64,000 nucleotides of DNA from Trueperaceae bacterium (GTDB lineage Bacteria > Deinococcota > Deinococci > Deinococcales > Trueperaceae), in NCBI GenBank assembly GCA_002707365.1, contig PAMQ01000014.1:10638-74637 (forward strand), given 5' to 3'. The notes under the pieces were generated by a model. It searched no databases and was not told where the DNA came from. It worked only from the letters and a program-made list of their open reading frames with translations. Positions within the stretch are counted from its first letter, which is position 1, and each line of letters begins with the position of its first letter. A program made the translations under genes and the position numbers. This document shows positions 34,417-45,305 of this stretch, piece by piece.

Positions 34417-36375
34417 TTAACGGACGATGCTTCCATCGGTCACATCGTGGTCAAATGTAGCAACTGCTAAATTACCTTCATCGTCCTCTGCCGCAAGTAC
34501 CATTCCCTGCGAGTTCACCCCACGTAGTTTAGCTGATTTTAGGTTTGCAACCATGATGATTTTCTTGCCGATAAGTTGTGTGGGCTGGTAGTGCTGTCGA
34601 AGACCCGCAACCACTGTGCGCTCTTCGGGCCCAACTTTGACTTTAAGCACAAGGAGCTTGTCGGCATCTGGATGAGGCTCAGCTGAGAGCACAGTAGCTA
34701 CTCGCAGCTCTAGCTTGCCGAAATCGTCAATCGTAATCTCGTCCTTATGCTCCAAAGGGGGCTCCTCTGGGGTATTTAGTTGGTCCTCAAGAGCTTCAAG
34801 GTCGATTCGGGGAAAGAGAGGTTCTCCTGGACGGGTCAGTGTTCCTGGTGGTACGAGATTCCATTTGCCAGCACTATTTAGAGTGAAAGGCTCTAGGTGA
34901 ATACCTAATTGTTTGCGTAGCTCGTGCATCTTGCTGGGCATTATTGGGTCGAGGAGGATACTAGTACACCGCAGCGCCTCAACTGCTGTGTTCAGAACTG
35001 TGTCGAGGCGATCTGTTGATTTTTCATCTTTTGCAAGTTGCCATGGTTCGGTGTCGCTAATGTACTTGTTCGCCGCTCTCACACCGTTGAGGATTGACTC
35101 AACTGCCCGGTCATATTGAACATTGTCGAAGGCCTGAGTAACCTCTGTCGGAAGTTTATTAAACCGTTCTATTAGTTGGTCATCTATAGCTTTGCAGGAG
35201 GAGGCAGCTGGCACCTTACCATTACGGTATCGACCCACCATACCCAGAGTCCGGTTTAGGAGGTTTCCTAAGTCGTTAGCGAGATCGGCGTTGACGCGCT
35301 CAGCTAAAGACATCTCAGTAAAGTTTGCGTCAAGCCCAAAAGTAATATCTCTGACTAGATAGTAGCGGAAGGCATCAATACCGTACTTCTGTTGTAGGTT
35401 TAGTGGCTCTACGACATTGCCCAAGCTTTTGCTCATTTTTCTTCCGTCTACAATCCAATGACCATGAACGTTAAGGTGTTTGTAGAGAGGTAGATTCGCT
35501 GCTTTGAGCATCGTTGGCCAAAACACCCCGTGGGGTTTCAAGATGTCCTTGCCAATAAAGTGGTTCACGCCACTCCAGTAACGCTTTTCCAGTTCTTTTG
35601 ATTCCAGAGCTGAATAATAATTTATTAGAGCGTCAAACCATACATAACACACGTGTTCTTCGTCCCAGGGTAGTGGTATGCCCCACGGCACTCGTGAAAT
35701 GGGTCGGCTAATACTTAAGTCGCCGATTGGTTCTTTTAAGATAGATAAAACTTCATTGCGATAACGTTCAGGTCGGATCAGATTGGGATTACGTTCAATA
35801 GTTTCTCGTAGCCAAGGGCGATACTTTTCCATACGGAAGAAGTAATTTGCCTCACTGCGGTATTCTGGTGGTTGGTTGCTGTCAGGACATTTGCCATCAA
35901 CAAGTTCCTTCTCGGTTACAAATCGTTCTGCGCCTACACAGTAAAGGCCTGAGTACTCTCCGTAGAAAATGTCACCATTGTCATAAACACGTTGTAGGAT
36001 TTCCTGAACTACCTTTTTATGTTCCAGACCAGTAGTGCGCATGAATTCGTCATATTTGATTCCCATTTGATCCCATGTGGCTTGGAATTGCCCAGCTACT
36101 AAGTCGACGTACTCTTGTGGAGTTTTGCCAGCTGCAGTAGCTGCTTTTGCTACTTTTTCTCCGTGTTCATCCGTGCCAGTTAGGAAATAGGTGTCATCGC
36201 CTTTAAGACGATAGTATCGCGTTACTACGTCGACAAGGATGGTGGTATAGGCGTGACCTAAGTGTGGTTCGGCATTGACGTAGAAGATCGGAGTAGTTGC
36301 GTAAAATGATGCCTGTTCTGTAGAACCTGGTGAGGTTTCCCTCCTTCCAGACAAGGGTTTCGAAGTATCTTTCAT
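34417..36375 (-). CDS. metG: Methionyl-tRNA synthetase with C-terminal tRNA-binding domain
   Basis: Charges tRNA-Met. Class I motifs HLGH and KMSKS are present, and the sequence closely follows the Thermus enzyme (VNAEPHLGHAYTT, EYSGLYCVGAERFVTEKEL, EPIGDLSISRP). Thermus MetRS binds zinc with Cys-Cys-Cys-His; here the second Cys is Ala (YCVGAERF) and the His region reads PDSNQ, so zinc binding appears lost. The last 110 residues form the dimerising EMAP-like tRNA-binding domain (FGKLELRVATV). ATG at 36375 follows TTTGGAGGAG; a TTG four codons upstream is unlikely. Confidence 0.95.
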   Translation of the reverse strand: MKDTSKPLSGRRETSPGSTEQASFYATTPIFYVNAEPHLGHAYTTILVDVVTRYYRLKGDDTYFLTGTDEHGEKVAKAATAAGKTPQEYVDLVAGQFQATWDQMGIKYDEFMRTTGLEHKKVVQEILQRVYDNGDIFYGEYSGLYCVGAERFVTEKELVDGKCPDSNQPPEYRSEANYFFRMEKYRPWLRETIERNPNLIRPERYRNEVLSILKEPIGDLSISRPISRVPWGIPLPWDEEHVCYVWFDALINYYSALESKELEKRYWSGVNHFIGKDILKPHGVFWPTMLKAANLPLYKHLNVHGHWIVDGRKMSKSLGNVVEPLNLQQKYGIDAFRYYLVRDITFGLDANFTEMSLAERVNADLANDLGNLLNRTLGMVGRYRNGKVPAASSCKAIDDQLIERFNKLPTEVTQAFDNVQYDRAVESILNGVRAANKYISDTEPWQLAKDEKSTDRLDTVLNTAVEALRCTSILLDPIMPSKMHELRKQLGIHLEPFTLNSAGKWNLVPPGTLTRPGEPLFPRIDLEALEDQLNTPEEPPLEHKDEITIDDFGKLELRVATVLSAEPHPDADKLLVLKVKVGPEERTVVAGLRQHYQPTQLIGKKIIMVANLKSAKLRGVNSQGMVLAAEDDEGNLAVATFDHDVTDGSIVR

Positions 36376-36697
36376 GATCTCCTCCAAAGATAGGCATCGT
36401 GATGCGCGATGTCCCTATGCTCTAAGAATAATTTAGCTACCTGCCTTGCACTAGACTAGGCCTTCTATCGCCAGGGAGTATAGCAGACGAGATTAACCTG
36501 AATAGTTGGTTTCTTTGCGAGAAACCCGATTGGGTTAGGTTGTTAGGTTCGAATTATAGTTGTAACTTTGACACATGTTTTTGTTAAGGCAACATTAATT
36601 CTAACTTTCTACAAACCTATCTCCGGTTTTGCTATTCAATTGAAAAGTTGCCAAGAATTAGCTGTTTTAACTTGCTTTTCGGCATTGTGATAGATGT
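36376..36697. other. Intergenic region between metG and a DCC protein gene
   Basis: No gene seen. A short perfect hairpin (GGTTTCT / AGAAACC, loop TTGCG) lies at 36508-36526, possibly the 3' end of the upstream minus-strand transcript or part of the metG leader; no U-run follows. Confidence 0.4.
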
Positions 36698-37105
36698 CTA
36701 GCGATCAGTATTGGGACCAAAGTAATGAGTTCCGCAGGACCCGTCTTCGCACTCCTTGTTTCGCCCAAACCAGCGGTAGCGGTTTCGAGCAATCCAGGCA
36801 TAGGTTAAGTCTGCTAGTTGATGGAGAAGGGGCAGATTGTAGAACCGTCGTAAAGGCCAACCAAGCCAAGGGGTACCAAGTTCTGCAAGTCGAACTAGTG
36901 CATCCACTCCCCCACGAATGGCTCCATCCCTATCGACGAGAGTAATTTCTCTACGTACATCCTCTGGCGTTAGTTTAGGAAAGCGATATGCGAGACTCTG
37001 GAGTGGGCCAACTTCTACTTGTCCGCGTCCCAGGCGGTACATGTTTAATGCTTGGGCTCGACATAAGTTGCAAGCTGCATCGTAAAGAATAATGGGGTCT
37101 CCCAC
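36698..37105 (-). CDS. DCC-family thiol-disulfide oxidoreductase-like protein (DUF393)
   Basis: A 135-residue thioredoxin-like protein with the family motif at the N-terminus, here DAACNLC (C12, C15) in place of the common DGxCxxC. The C-terminal half (PLRRFYNLPLLHQLADLTYAWIARNR) is typical of the family. Its physiological partner is unknown. It sits between metG and the divergent proS. Confidence 0.85.
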   Translation of the reverse strand: MGDPIILYDAACNLCRAQALNMYRLGRGQVEVGPLQSLAYRFPKLTPEDVRREITLVDRDGAIRGGVDALVRLAELGTPWLGWPLRRFYNLPLLHQLADLTYAWIARNRYRWFGRNKECEDGSCGTHYFGPNTDR

Positions 37106-37310
37106 AAACCAACATTATCAAATACGGAGTTTGACATGAGTTGCTACATGTCACAAGGGATGGACTCGCCTCCAAAAGTTTGATGGTGCCGTTGGGTTAA
37201 TTAGGGTACTTTTCGGAAACTTAGGCTTTCCAACCTAGCTTATAGAAGGTGTATGTTGGGTGTATATAGACTCTGTGATGTACTAGCTGAGGAGTCTTCT
37301 GATACTCTAG

Positions 37311-38765
<1,455 letters not shown>

Positions 38766-38790
38766 TTTTCTGGTTCCCTGGGGTATTAAC

Positions 38791-38807
38791 GAAACCGTTT
38801 TGGTTTC
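38791..38807. terminator. Stem-loop between convergent proS and ilvE
   Basis: GAAACC and GGTTTC pair around a GTTTT loop, 25 nt after the proS stop and 28 nt after the ilvE stop. The flanks are AT-rich on both sides, so it could serve both genes; there is no long U-run. Confidence 0.35.
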
Positions 38808-38834
38808 ATAATTAATCAAAATTGATGGTTATGC

Positions 38835-39791
38835 TTATTCTCCAACGTAGGTTAGCCACTCGTTAAACTCTGGAACGCCTCCACAAACCACATCCAGGTA
38901 CACTTTTCTCATCTTTAGTGAAAATGGGCCAGCTGCACCAGAACCGATTGGCCGACGATCAATCGAGGCTATTGGGGTAACCTCGGCAGCTGTACCAACC
39001 ATGAAAAGCTCATCGGCTGTGTAGAGCTCGTCTCTGGTTGCCATAGTGCTCTCGACCGGGACATCCATCCAGTTTGCAATTCTAATTACTGAGTCACGGG
39101 TAATTCCTCGAAGGTTTACAGAGTGCGAGATCGGCATAAGGACACCATTTTGGTATAAGAAAATGTTCTCACCTGACCCCTCAGCAACAAAACCTTGACT
39201 GTCCAAGAGTAGCGCTTCATCGAAGCCGTTGTCTCGAGCTTCTTGGTTAGCTAGGACTGAATTCACATAATTTCCACCAACTTTTGCTTTAGTGGGCATG
39301 ATGTCGCCCGAACTTCGCCTCCAACTTGAGGTCATTAGGGCTGCACCTTGCTGGACCGCTTCTTCACCTAAATAGGTACCCCATTCCCAGGTTGCCACCA
39401 TGAAATGTACCTGGTTCTGACCTGGGTTTACTCCGAGGGACTCAGCTCCATACCAGATGAGAGGGCGTATATAGCACGATCGTCGGTTGTTATGGCGAAT
39501 GGTCTCAATAATCGCTTGCTCTATTTCCTCTGCAGTGACTGGTGGAATCATCCCCATGATCTTTGCTGAGTCTAGCAATCTCTTGGTGTGTTCCTTCAGT
39601 CGAAATACTGCTGGACCATTAGCTGTTTCGTACGCACGGATACCCTCGAAAACACTTGTACCGTAATGAAGGGCATGGGTCAGAGCTGATACCGTAGCTT
39701 GCTCCTGAGGAACGATTCGGCCGTCAAACCACACATATCCAACATCAAGCACAGCAGAACTAGAGGGGACCGATTTACTTTTCACCTCCAT
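38835..39791 (-). CDS. ilvE: Branched-chain amino acid aminotransferase
   Basis: PLP-dependent class IV aminotransferase (318 residues) for the last step of Val, Leu and Ile synthesis. The PLP Lys lies in KAKVGGNYVNS; EGSGENIFL and GTAAEVTPI are diagnostic of BCAT rather than ADCL. AGGAGG is placed six bases before the ATG. No neighbouring isoleucine/valine genes. Confidence 0.94.
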   Translation of the reverse strand: MEVKSKSVPSSSAVLDVGYVWFDGRIVPQEQATVSALTHALHYGTSVFEGIRAYETANGPAVFRLKEHTKRLLDSAKIMGMIPPVTAEEIEQAIIETIRHNNRRSCYIRPLIWYGAESLGVNPGQNQVHFMVATWEWGTYLGEEAVQQGAALMTSSWRRSSGDIMPTKAKVGGNYVNSVLANQEARDNGFDEALLLDSQGFVAEGSGENIFLYQNGVLMPISHSVNLRGITRDSVIRIANWMDVPVESTMATRDELYTADELFMVGTAAEVTPIASIDRRPIGSGAAGPFSLKMRKVYLDVVCGGVPEFNEWLTYVGE

Positions 39792-39966
39792 GGAGGGCCT
39801 CCTGGGCGCGCGCCTTGAAACACAACATTTGTAAGGCCGCGGTATTTTCTCTGACTAGCATCATAACTAACGCCTTCACCTTAGCGCACGTAATTATTTT
39901 AAACCAAGTTCAGTGTATTTTTTGGAAAGGCCTCTATGCTTCGGTAGGGGAGTTAAACTAGGGATC

Positions 39967-40950
39967 GTGAATATCCTCGTAACCGGAGGAGCTGGTTATA
40001 TCGGTAGCGTAACTGTTGAGGCGCTTATAGCCCGCGGTCACGATGTGACTGTATTAGATAACCTCTCGACCGGCCATCTTGGGGCTATTCACCCTCAAGC
40101 AACTTTTTTGAGAAGCGATTTACACAATGTCAGGGAAATTAGCAAGGCAATCCGGTTAGGTGGTATTGATGCTGTTATTCACTTTGCAGCTAGTTCCCTT
40201 GTTGATGAGTCTATGAAAGAACCAATCCGGTACTTTGACAACAATGTGGTGGGGACAATATGTCTTCTCCAGGCTATGCTTGAACAGGGAGTATCTCGCT
40301 TTGTTTTCTCGTCAACTGCGGCGCTATTCGGGACTGGTGGATATAACCCGTTACGAGAAGAAGCTCCGAAACAGCCGACGAGCGTATATGGTGAAACTAA
40401 GCACTTGATTGAGCGTATACTGCGATGGTTACCTCAGATTAATGATCTCGGTTACACGTCGCTTAGGTATTTTAATGCGGCTGGTGCATCGAGTACCTAT
40501 GGAGAAGATCACCGACCTGAAACTCACTTAATTCCGTTGACGTTACAAGTGGCTATAGGTAGTAAGAACTCGATCAACATTTATGGCCAAAACTACGATA
40601 CGCCGGATGGCACTTGTATTCGTGATTATGTGCATGTTCTTGATTTGGCTCAAGCCCATGTGCTGGCTATTGAAGATGTTAGACCTGGAGAGGTTAAGGC
40701 CTATAATGTGGGCAACGGTACCGGGTTTTCAGTACAGGAGGTTATACATGCCTGTCGCCACGTTACTCAACATCCGATTCCAGTTCACTTAAAACCACCG
40801 AGGGTTGGAGATCCCCCATTTCTTGTTGCTGACTCTTCTCGTATTAGGAGTGAGCTTGGATGGGACCCACATTTTACGGATTTGGAAGGGATCATTATCT
40901 CGGCTTGGGATTGGCATAAGCGGCATCCAAGGGGATATGGCATCGATTGA
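39967..40950 (+). CDS. galE: UDP-glucose 4-epimerase
   Basis: Extended SDR enzyme that interconverts UDP-glucose and UDP-galactose for polysaccharide synthesis or galactose use. NAD motif GGAGYIG is at the N-terminus, catalytic Ser/Thr in SSTAALFG, YGETKHL gives the Tyr and Lys, and RYFNAAGA is conserved. The frame opens earlier (39913), but GTG at 39967 puts the Rossmann strand (MNILVTGGAGYIG) at residue 1 and gives the normal 327 residues. Confidence 0.93.
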   Translation: MNILVTGGAGYIGSVTVEALIARGHDVTVLDNLSTGHLGAIHPQATFLRSDLHNVREISKAIRLGGIDAVIHFAASSLVDESMKEPIRYFDNNVVGTICLLQAMLEQGVSRFVFSSTAALFGTGGYNPLREEAPKQPTSVYGETKHLIERILRWLPQINDLGYTSLRYFNAAGASSTYGEDHRPETHLIPLTLQVAIGSKNSINIYGQNYDTPDGTCIRDYVHVLDLAQAHVLAIEDVRPGEVKAYNVGNGTGFSVQEVIHACRHVTQHPIPVHLKPPRVGDPPFLVADSSRIRSELGWDPHFTDLEGIIISAWDWHKRHPRGYGID

Positions 40951-41108
40951 GTGTGGAAAAACACACCTCAAGGACGGTTGTAATTCAAGGTACAGTTGTA
41001 TTATTGCGATGTGGGGTTTAGCGAGAGGTTTTTAAAGGATCTGTAAAGGTCCAATAAACGCGGATTCCATTCAAGATATGCTACGCTATCGCACGTTTGG
41101 AGAGCGTC

Positions 41109-41708
41109 ATGAAACGAAATTTCCTGGTTATTGTTGGGTTGTTGCTTATGGCAGGCCTGGGTCTTTCTCAATCCAGCTCAACGATTCGAGGCGTTATAAA
41201 GAGCGAGAATCTTCTTCCTGAGGGGACTCGGGTGGCTATTCATGTGGTGGACAATAACGGTGTCTGGGGATACGAAGTAGCGAGCGTAGCACCAGTCGCT
41301 GGTACATTTAGCATTGAGGGGTTGCCTGTCCCTAAAGAGGAATTACGGCCTTTGCGTAGCGGAACAGTGCTCCTTCCTGGCCTCCAAAACGAATACCGGA
41401 TCGGACCTGAAGACGTCAATTTTGCTCTTGGAAGAGTCAACATGTACGTTGATAACAACGCTAATCTCTTATTTGACCGTGGGGGAGTTGACTCCTTTTT
41501 CATTGGAGTTTCGAGTTTAGAAGAACCTGTCGGCTTCTTTTCTTTACTCTATTTGGATAAGGCTGCAACTATGACAGGCTCAGGAGTCGAGCTAGCTTTG
41601 GAGCCTGGTTGGAACATCTTCTCGGTGCGTTTTCCCGAAGGCCAAGGGCCAGAATATCGAACCCAAGTACTTGTTGAGGATGCTGTTTTAGACGTCTTTT
41701 TACCCTAA
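41109..41708 (+). CDS. Secreted protein of unknown function
   Basis: 199-residue protein with a clear signal peptide (MKRNFLVIVGLLLMAGLGLS). The mature part is beta-rich with Asp-Asn rich turns (YVDNNANLLFD) and no Cys or enzyme motif. I do not recognise the family. GGAG precedes the ATG by six bases; a TTG four codons earlier is unlikely. Confidence 0.65.
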   Translation: MKRNFLVIVGLLLMAGLGLSQSSSTIRGVIKSENLLPEGTRVAIHVVDNNGVWGYEVASVAPVAGTFSIEGLPVPKEELRPLRSGTVLLPGLQNEYRIGPEDVNFALGRVNMYVDNNANLLFDRGGVDSFFIGVSSLEEPVGFFSLLYLDKAATMTGSGVELALEPGWNIFSVRFPEGQGPEYRTQVLVEDAVLDVFLP

Positions 41709-41751
41709 CTGGTTGGCCACAAATACCCTTGTATAGGTCGTTAATTTGGTA

Positions 41752-42450
41752 TTAAATTTCCAGGTAGTCGACCGCAGGGCCAAATCTTGCTCGTCGCTGG
41801 AACTTTTCGGCGAATTTCACACCCGATTCACGGCCTTGTAAAGATGCTCTTTGCAAAAATTGTTCCTTAGAAGATGGCCACTTATAAAACTCTTGATAGA
41901 ACTGGAACAGTTCACCCACAAGTTCGACTTCATCTTCGATATTAACGTGCACGTAGGGACGTTTTGATTCCGAGGAAGGGTATTGAAAAAATTGGACAGG
42001 TTTGCGGTGAGGTGAAAACTTCTCTTCTTCTGGTACTCCCTCATTCAAGATCTTTGGAATTCGGGCAAGGGTAATTGCGTCGAAAGCTATTTTGGCAGTC
42101 ATGCGGTGATCAGGATGAGGATGATCGTCACTCCAAGTGATGATCGCATCAGGTTTGAAAGAAGAATAAAACCGTGCAATCTGAAGGGCTTCTTCTCGAG
42201 CACCTGTCATTCGGGAATCACCCATGTCGAAAAAATGACCAGCACCGCCGATCTTTTCCGCTACCCAGTGTCCATGTTCATGACGAATTTTACGGACTTC
42301 GGGGTCGGTGTGGTTAACGAACTGGCTAGCCATTTCTCCGTGTGTTGTCCAGATCAAGGCCACATTGTCGCCCCTTTTTGCATGCTTGGCGAGAGTGCCG
42401 ATGCAGGATAGCTCGTCATCTGGATGAGAAAAAACTGCTAAAATATTCAT
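41752..42450 (-). CDS. PIG-L/LmbE-family deacetylase
   Basis: Zinc-dependent N-deacetylase of 232 residues with the metal motif SHPDDE (8-13) and the second motif HPHPDHRM. The family deacetylates GlcNAc-containing compounds, including steps in mycothiol and bacillithiol synthesis (MshB/BshB) and antibiotic or cell-surface pathways. Bacillithiol synthesis is attractive for a Deinococcota-like organism, but no bshA or bshC is here and the C-terminal half is not the BshB1 pattern I know. Confidence 0.85.
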   Translation of the reverse strand: MNILAVFSHPDDELSCIGTLAKHAKRGDNVALIWTTHGEMASQFVNHTDPEVRKIRHEHGHWVAEKIGGAGHFFDMGDSRMTGAREEALQIARFYSSFKPDAIITWSDDHPHPDHRMTAKIAFDAITLARIPKILNEGVPEEEKFSPHRKPVQFFQYPSSESKRPYVHVNIEDEVELVGELFQFYQEFYKWPSSKEQFLQRASLQGRESGVKFAEKFQRRARFGPAVDYLEI

Positions 42451-42540
42451 TGTTTGACCAGTTTACATTGTCTAAAAAACCAGGGATTGTAAACAGATGA
42501 CTTGTATTAAGCCAAAAGCATACTAACTAACACTTCCAAT

Positions 42541-42612
42541 CAGGGGTGGTACGATTGCCCCGCAACCTTAGGTTAAGGTGCCAGGCGAATAATCTGTCCG
42601 GTTAATTCTGGC
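42541..42612 (+). promoter_or_regulatory. Structured leader upstream of ctaA, riboswitch-like
   Basis: A run of complementary segments precedes ctaA: GGGG/CCCC (42543-42561), a perfect ACCTTA/TAAGGT hairpin with a GGT loop (42565-42579), and GCCAG/CTGGC (42580-42612). The words GGTACGATTGCCCCGCAACC and GGTGCCA resemble conserved core words of S-box (SAM) riboswitches, and less so of cobalamin ones. Outer stems of those classes are not obvious. Could be a shortened variant, another regulatory leader or chance. Confidence 0.3.
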
Positions 42613-42645
42613 TTCCTCGTAATTGGTTGTAATTTTGACGTTGCG

Positions 42646-43638
42646 ATGGTGCAAACGATGAAGGTTTCCCGTCTCATTTCAATTTCACCCCTAGCGTGGG
42701 TTGTTATTGTTGCTACTACTTTGGTGATGCTCCAGGGAGCTCTTGTGCGGGCGACCGGTTCTGGTGCTGGCTGTGGAAGCCATTGGCCTACCTGTAATGG
42801 CAATGTAATCCCATTAACCGGGAGCGCCGAAACTCTTATGGAGTATAGTCACAGGATACTTTCACTACTAGTGCTTGTGCTCGGAGTGCTACTGCTTGTG
42901 AAGACTTGGAAATGGCGTCATAGTCGACCTGGTTTATTCGTATTTGCAACGATAGCTTTTGTGTTTTTAATTTTCGAAGCATTGCTTGGGGGCGTAACAG
43001 TGCTTCTTGGTCTTACCGGTGATAATACCACCGTGGCCCGAGGGATCATGGTGGCTTCGCACCTAGTTAATTCACTCTTATTAATAGGAGCTCTAACTGG
43101 GACTATTCTGTATGCTCAAGAAAAATCACCAATTTGGCCCCTTGGCATAAAACGACAAGGGGTTTTGGCTTCGGTCATAGGTTTAGGTCTTATAGGGATG
43201 TTCATTCTCATGTTTAGTGGTGGTATTGCCGCCATGGGGAACACTATGTTTCCTACTGAATCTCTGGCAGAGGGATTAGCAGCTGATTTCACGGCTTCCT
43301 CTCACCCACTTATTAGGTTGCGTATCCTGCATCCAGTTATAGCAGTTGGGGTTGGCATCTACCTATTTTTGAGTTTGGGACTTGCGTGGCGGATCAAACC
43401 AGTTTCCCAAGCACTTCGTTTAGTGCAATATCTATGTGCCGTATACGTCGTGCAACTTGTCATTGGTGCTGTTAACGTCACTCTGTTAGCGCCGGTAATA
43501 CTTCAGCTTTTGCATCTTACATTTGCTATTCTGGCGTTTGCACTCCTTTCAGCAGTTTTTATTGTCGAGTTGGGGTTTCCCGCAAACAAGGCAGTTGTCG
43601 GCCTTGGCAAGTGGGCGAAGACAGAGAAGCGTGTCTGA
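42646..43638 (+). CDS. ctaA: Heme A synthase (CtaA/COX15)
   Basis: Membrane enzyme oxidising the heme O methyl group to make heme A for cytochrome oxidase. About eight helices in 330 residues. Four conserved His are visible in YSHRIL, ASHLVN, RILHPV and LLHLTF, and an extracytoplasmic Cys pair in GCGSHWPTC. First gene of ctaA-ctaB-surf1. A second ATG lies four codons in and neither has a strong ribosome site. Confidence 0.93.
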   Translation: MVQTMKVSRLISISPLAWVVIVATTLVMLQGALVRATGSGAGCGSHWPTCNGNVIPLTGSAETLMEYSHRILSLLVLVLGVLLLVKTWKWRHSRPGLFVFATIAFVFLIFEALLGGVTVLLGLTGDNTTVARGIMVASHLVNSLLLIGALTGTILYAQEKSPIWPLGIKRQGVLASVIGLGLIGMFILMFSGGIAAMGNTMFPTESLAEGLAADFTASSHPLIRLRILHPVIAVGVGIYLFLSLGLAWRIKPVSQALRLVQYLCAVYVVQLVIGAVNVTLLAPVILQLLHLTFAILAFALLSAVFIVELGFPANKAVVGLGKWAKTEKRV

Positions 43639-43639
43639 G

Positions 43640-44548
43640 ATGTGTCCCAAGGCTCCGCTAACTAGAGCTAATTGGCGAGACTATATTACTTTAACTAAGC
43701 CTAGGGTCATTAGTCTCCTGCTTTTTACGACCGTAGGTGCAATGTTTATTGCAGCCCGGGGATTTCCAGGTTGGTTACCCCTTGTAGGGTTGTTGATAGG
43801 CGGTTATATGTCGGCCGGTGCAGCAGGGGTCTACAATATGATTTACGATCGCGATATTGATGCAGGTATGAAGCGGACGTCCTTGAGGCCAACCGTCACA
43901 GAAATGGTTCCAATTTTTAATGCACTGGTTTTCGCGATAATCTTAACGGTTGTTTCTTTTATATTGATTGCCTTATCAACAAATCTACTAGCTGCGATCC
44001 TTTCCTGGTCCGGAATTGCTTTTTACGTAGTCGTATACACTATTTGGCTAAAAAGGAGTACTTGGCAAAACATAGTTATTGGTGGAGCTGCTGGCTCAAT
44101 ACCACCGTTAGTCGGCTGGGCTGCCGTCACGGGTGAGCTTAGCCTGTTAGCCTGGTGCCTTTTTGCGCTAATTTTTGTTTGGACCCCAGTTCATTTCTGG
44201 GCGCTTGCACTTATGATTAATGACGACTACACAGCAGTTGGAGTACCTATGGCTCCTTCCGTTATTGGTGTGCGGGCAACGGTTCTCCAGATGATGATCT
44301 ACACCGTGCTGACGATTATCCTGACAATTATTCCGTTTGTTCTTGGTGAATTAACCTGGGCATACTTGGCTATAACTTTGTTGTTAAACGTTTTACTTGT
44401 TCATCGTATAGTTAGGCTTTGGCGTCAGGCCAAGCTTGGTACTAAGATTGACAGGGCTATAGCTCTTCCCGTTTACAAGTATTCTATGATCTATCTAGCC
44501 CTAATCTTTTTAACTATGTCCTTAGACCGGATTCTACTTCCAGTTTAA
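43640..44548 (+). CDS. ctaB: Protoheme IX farnesyltransferase (heme O synthase)
   Basis: UbiA-superfamily membrane prenyltransferase adding farnesyl to heme B to form heme O. The first Asp-rich motif is YDRDIDAGMKRT, the second region HFWALALMINDDY, with TKPRVISLLLFTT at the start. The ATG lies one base after the ctaA stop; a GTG nine bases earlier overlaps it, so translation is coupled either way. Length 302, normal. Confidence 0.94.
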   Translation: MCPKAPLTRANWRDYITLTKPRVISLLLFTTVGAMFIAARGFPGWLPLVGLLIGGYMSAGAAGVYNMIYDRDIDAGMKRTSLRPTVTEMVPIFNALVFAIILTVVSFILIALSTNLLAAILSWSGIAFYVVVYTIWLKRSTWQNIVIGGAAGSIPPLVGWAAVTGELSLLAWCLFALIFVWTPVHFWALALMINDDYTAVGVPMAPSVIGVRATVLQMMIYTVLTIILTIIPFVLGELTWAYLAITLLLNVLLVHRIVRLWRQAKLGTKIDRAIALPVYKYSMIYLALIFLTMSLDRILLPV

Positions 44549-44561
44549 CTGGGTTGCTGTT

Positions 44562-45305
44562 ATGTCGTATCGTTTCCTTCTCTCTTTTCGTTGGATTGTT
44601 CTGCACTTGGTTGTGACACTCGTGGTGATTTTGTTTGTCAACTTGGGATTATGGCAGCTGAGGCGGCACAATCAGGTACTAACCCGGAACAATTTGATTG
44701 TTTCACGCATTGCAGCCGAACCTGAGTTATACGAGGTGATTCTAGATCGCTATGATCTTGGCGCCTTACCGGTTGATTCTGGAGCAGCTACCTACCGTCG
44801 TACTGTGGTTACCGGTTACTTTGACTCAGAAAATGAAGTTCTTCTCCGGTCTCGTTCACGGGATGGAGAACCGGGGTGGCACGTTCTTACCCCTTTACTC
44901 ATGAGGTCGGGACAAGCCCTTCTTGTAGATCGTGGTTGGGTCCCGTACGAACTAGACGACACCGTGCTTGAACGAGCTTTTCCACCCATAGACAGGGTAA
45001 ATGTTATTGGTACCCTCATGCCCGGTCAGATACCACGTGGACGGTTTTCAGCGCGTGATCCTCCTGAAGGTGAACTTGAGGCGGTGTTTTGGGTTGATTT
45101 GTCGCGGATTGAGAAACAACTCTCTTACGATTTAGAGCCCCTTTACCTAGAGATGGCTACTCAGGATCCACCCCAAAAAATGTTGCCTCTGCCACCTAAA
45201 GAGCCAGAATTAACTAATGGTCCGCATCTCGGATACGCGATTCAGTGGTTTGCTTTTTCTTTGATCGTATTAGTGGGTTATGGGGTGTTGATCCGGAAGA
45301 CCTAG
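44562..45305 (+). CDS. SURF1-family cytochrome oxidase assembly protein
   Basis: 247 residues with one helix at each end (about 12-32 and 223-243) and a periplasmic domain between, the standard SURF1 plan. Family motifs are GLWQLRR near the first helix, LVDRGWVP in the middle and GYAIQWFAF at the second helix. It helps insert heme A into oxidase subunit I. It follows ctaB by 13 nt in one operon; the oxidase subunits themselves are not in the window. Confidence 0.92.
   Translation: MSYRFLLSFRWIVLHLVVTLVVILFVNLGLWQLRRHNQVLTRNNLIVSRIAAEPELYEVILDRYDLGALPVDSGAATYRRTVVTGYFDSENEVLLRSRSRDGEPGWHVLTPLLMRSGQALLVDRGWVPYELDDTVLERAFPPIDRVNVIGTLMPGQIPRGRFSARDPPEGELEAVFWVDLSRIEKQLSYDLEPLYLEMATQDPPQKMLPLPPKEPELTNGPHLGYAIQWFAFSLIVLVGYGVLIRKT

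Noticed and set aside
36540-36560. GGTTCGAAT as a tRNA T-loop
   Set aside because: No acceptor or anticodon stem can be built around it on either strand.
41752-42450. Naming the PIG-L protein BshB1 (bacillithiol synthesis)
   Set aside because: Metal motifs fit the superfamily only; no bshA or bshC neighbours and the C-terminal half is not diagnostic.
42541-42612. Leader before ctaA as a guanidine-II (mini-ykkC) or cobalamin riboswitch
   Set aside because: There is one ACGA between G and C runs, but the second ACGR hairpin is missing; cobalamin outer stems and the B12 box are not seen. Only a riboswitch-like structure is claimed.
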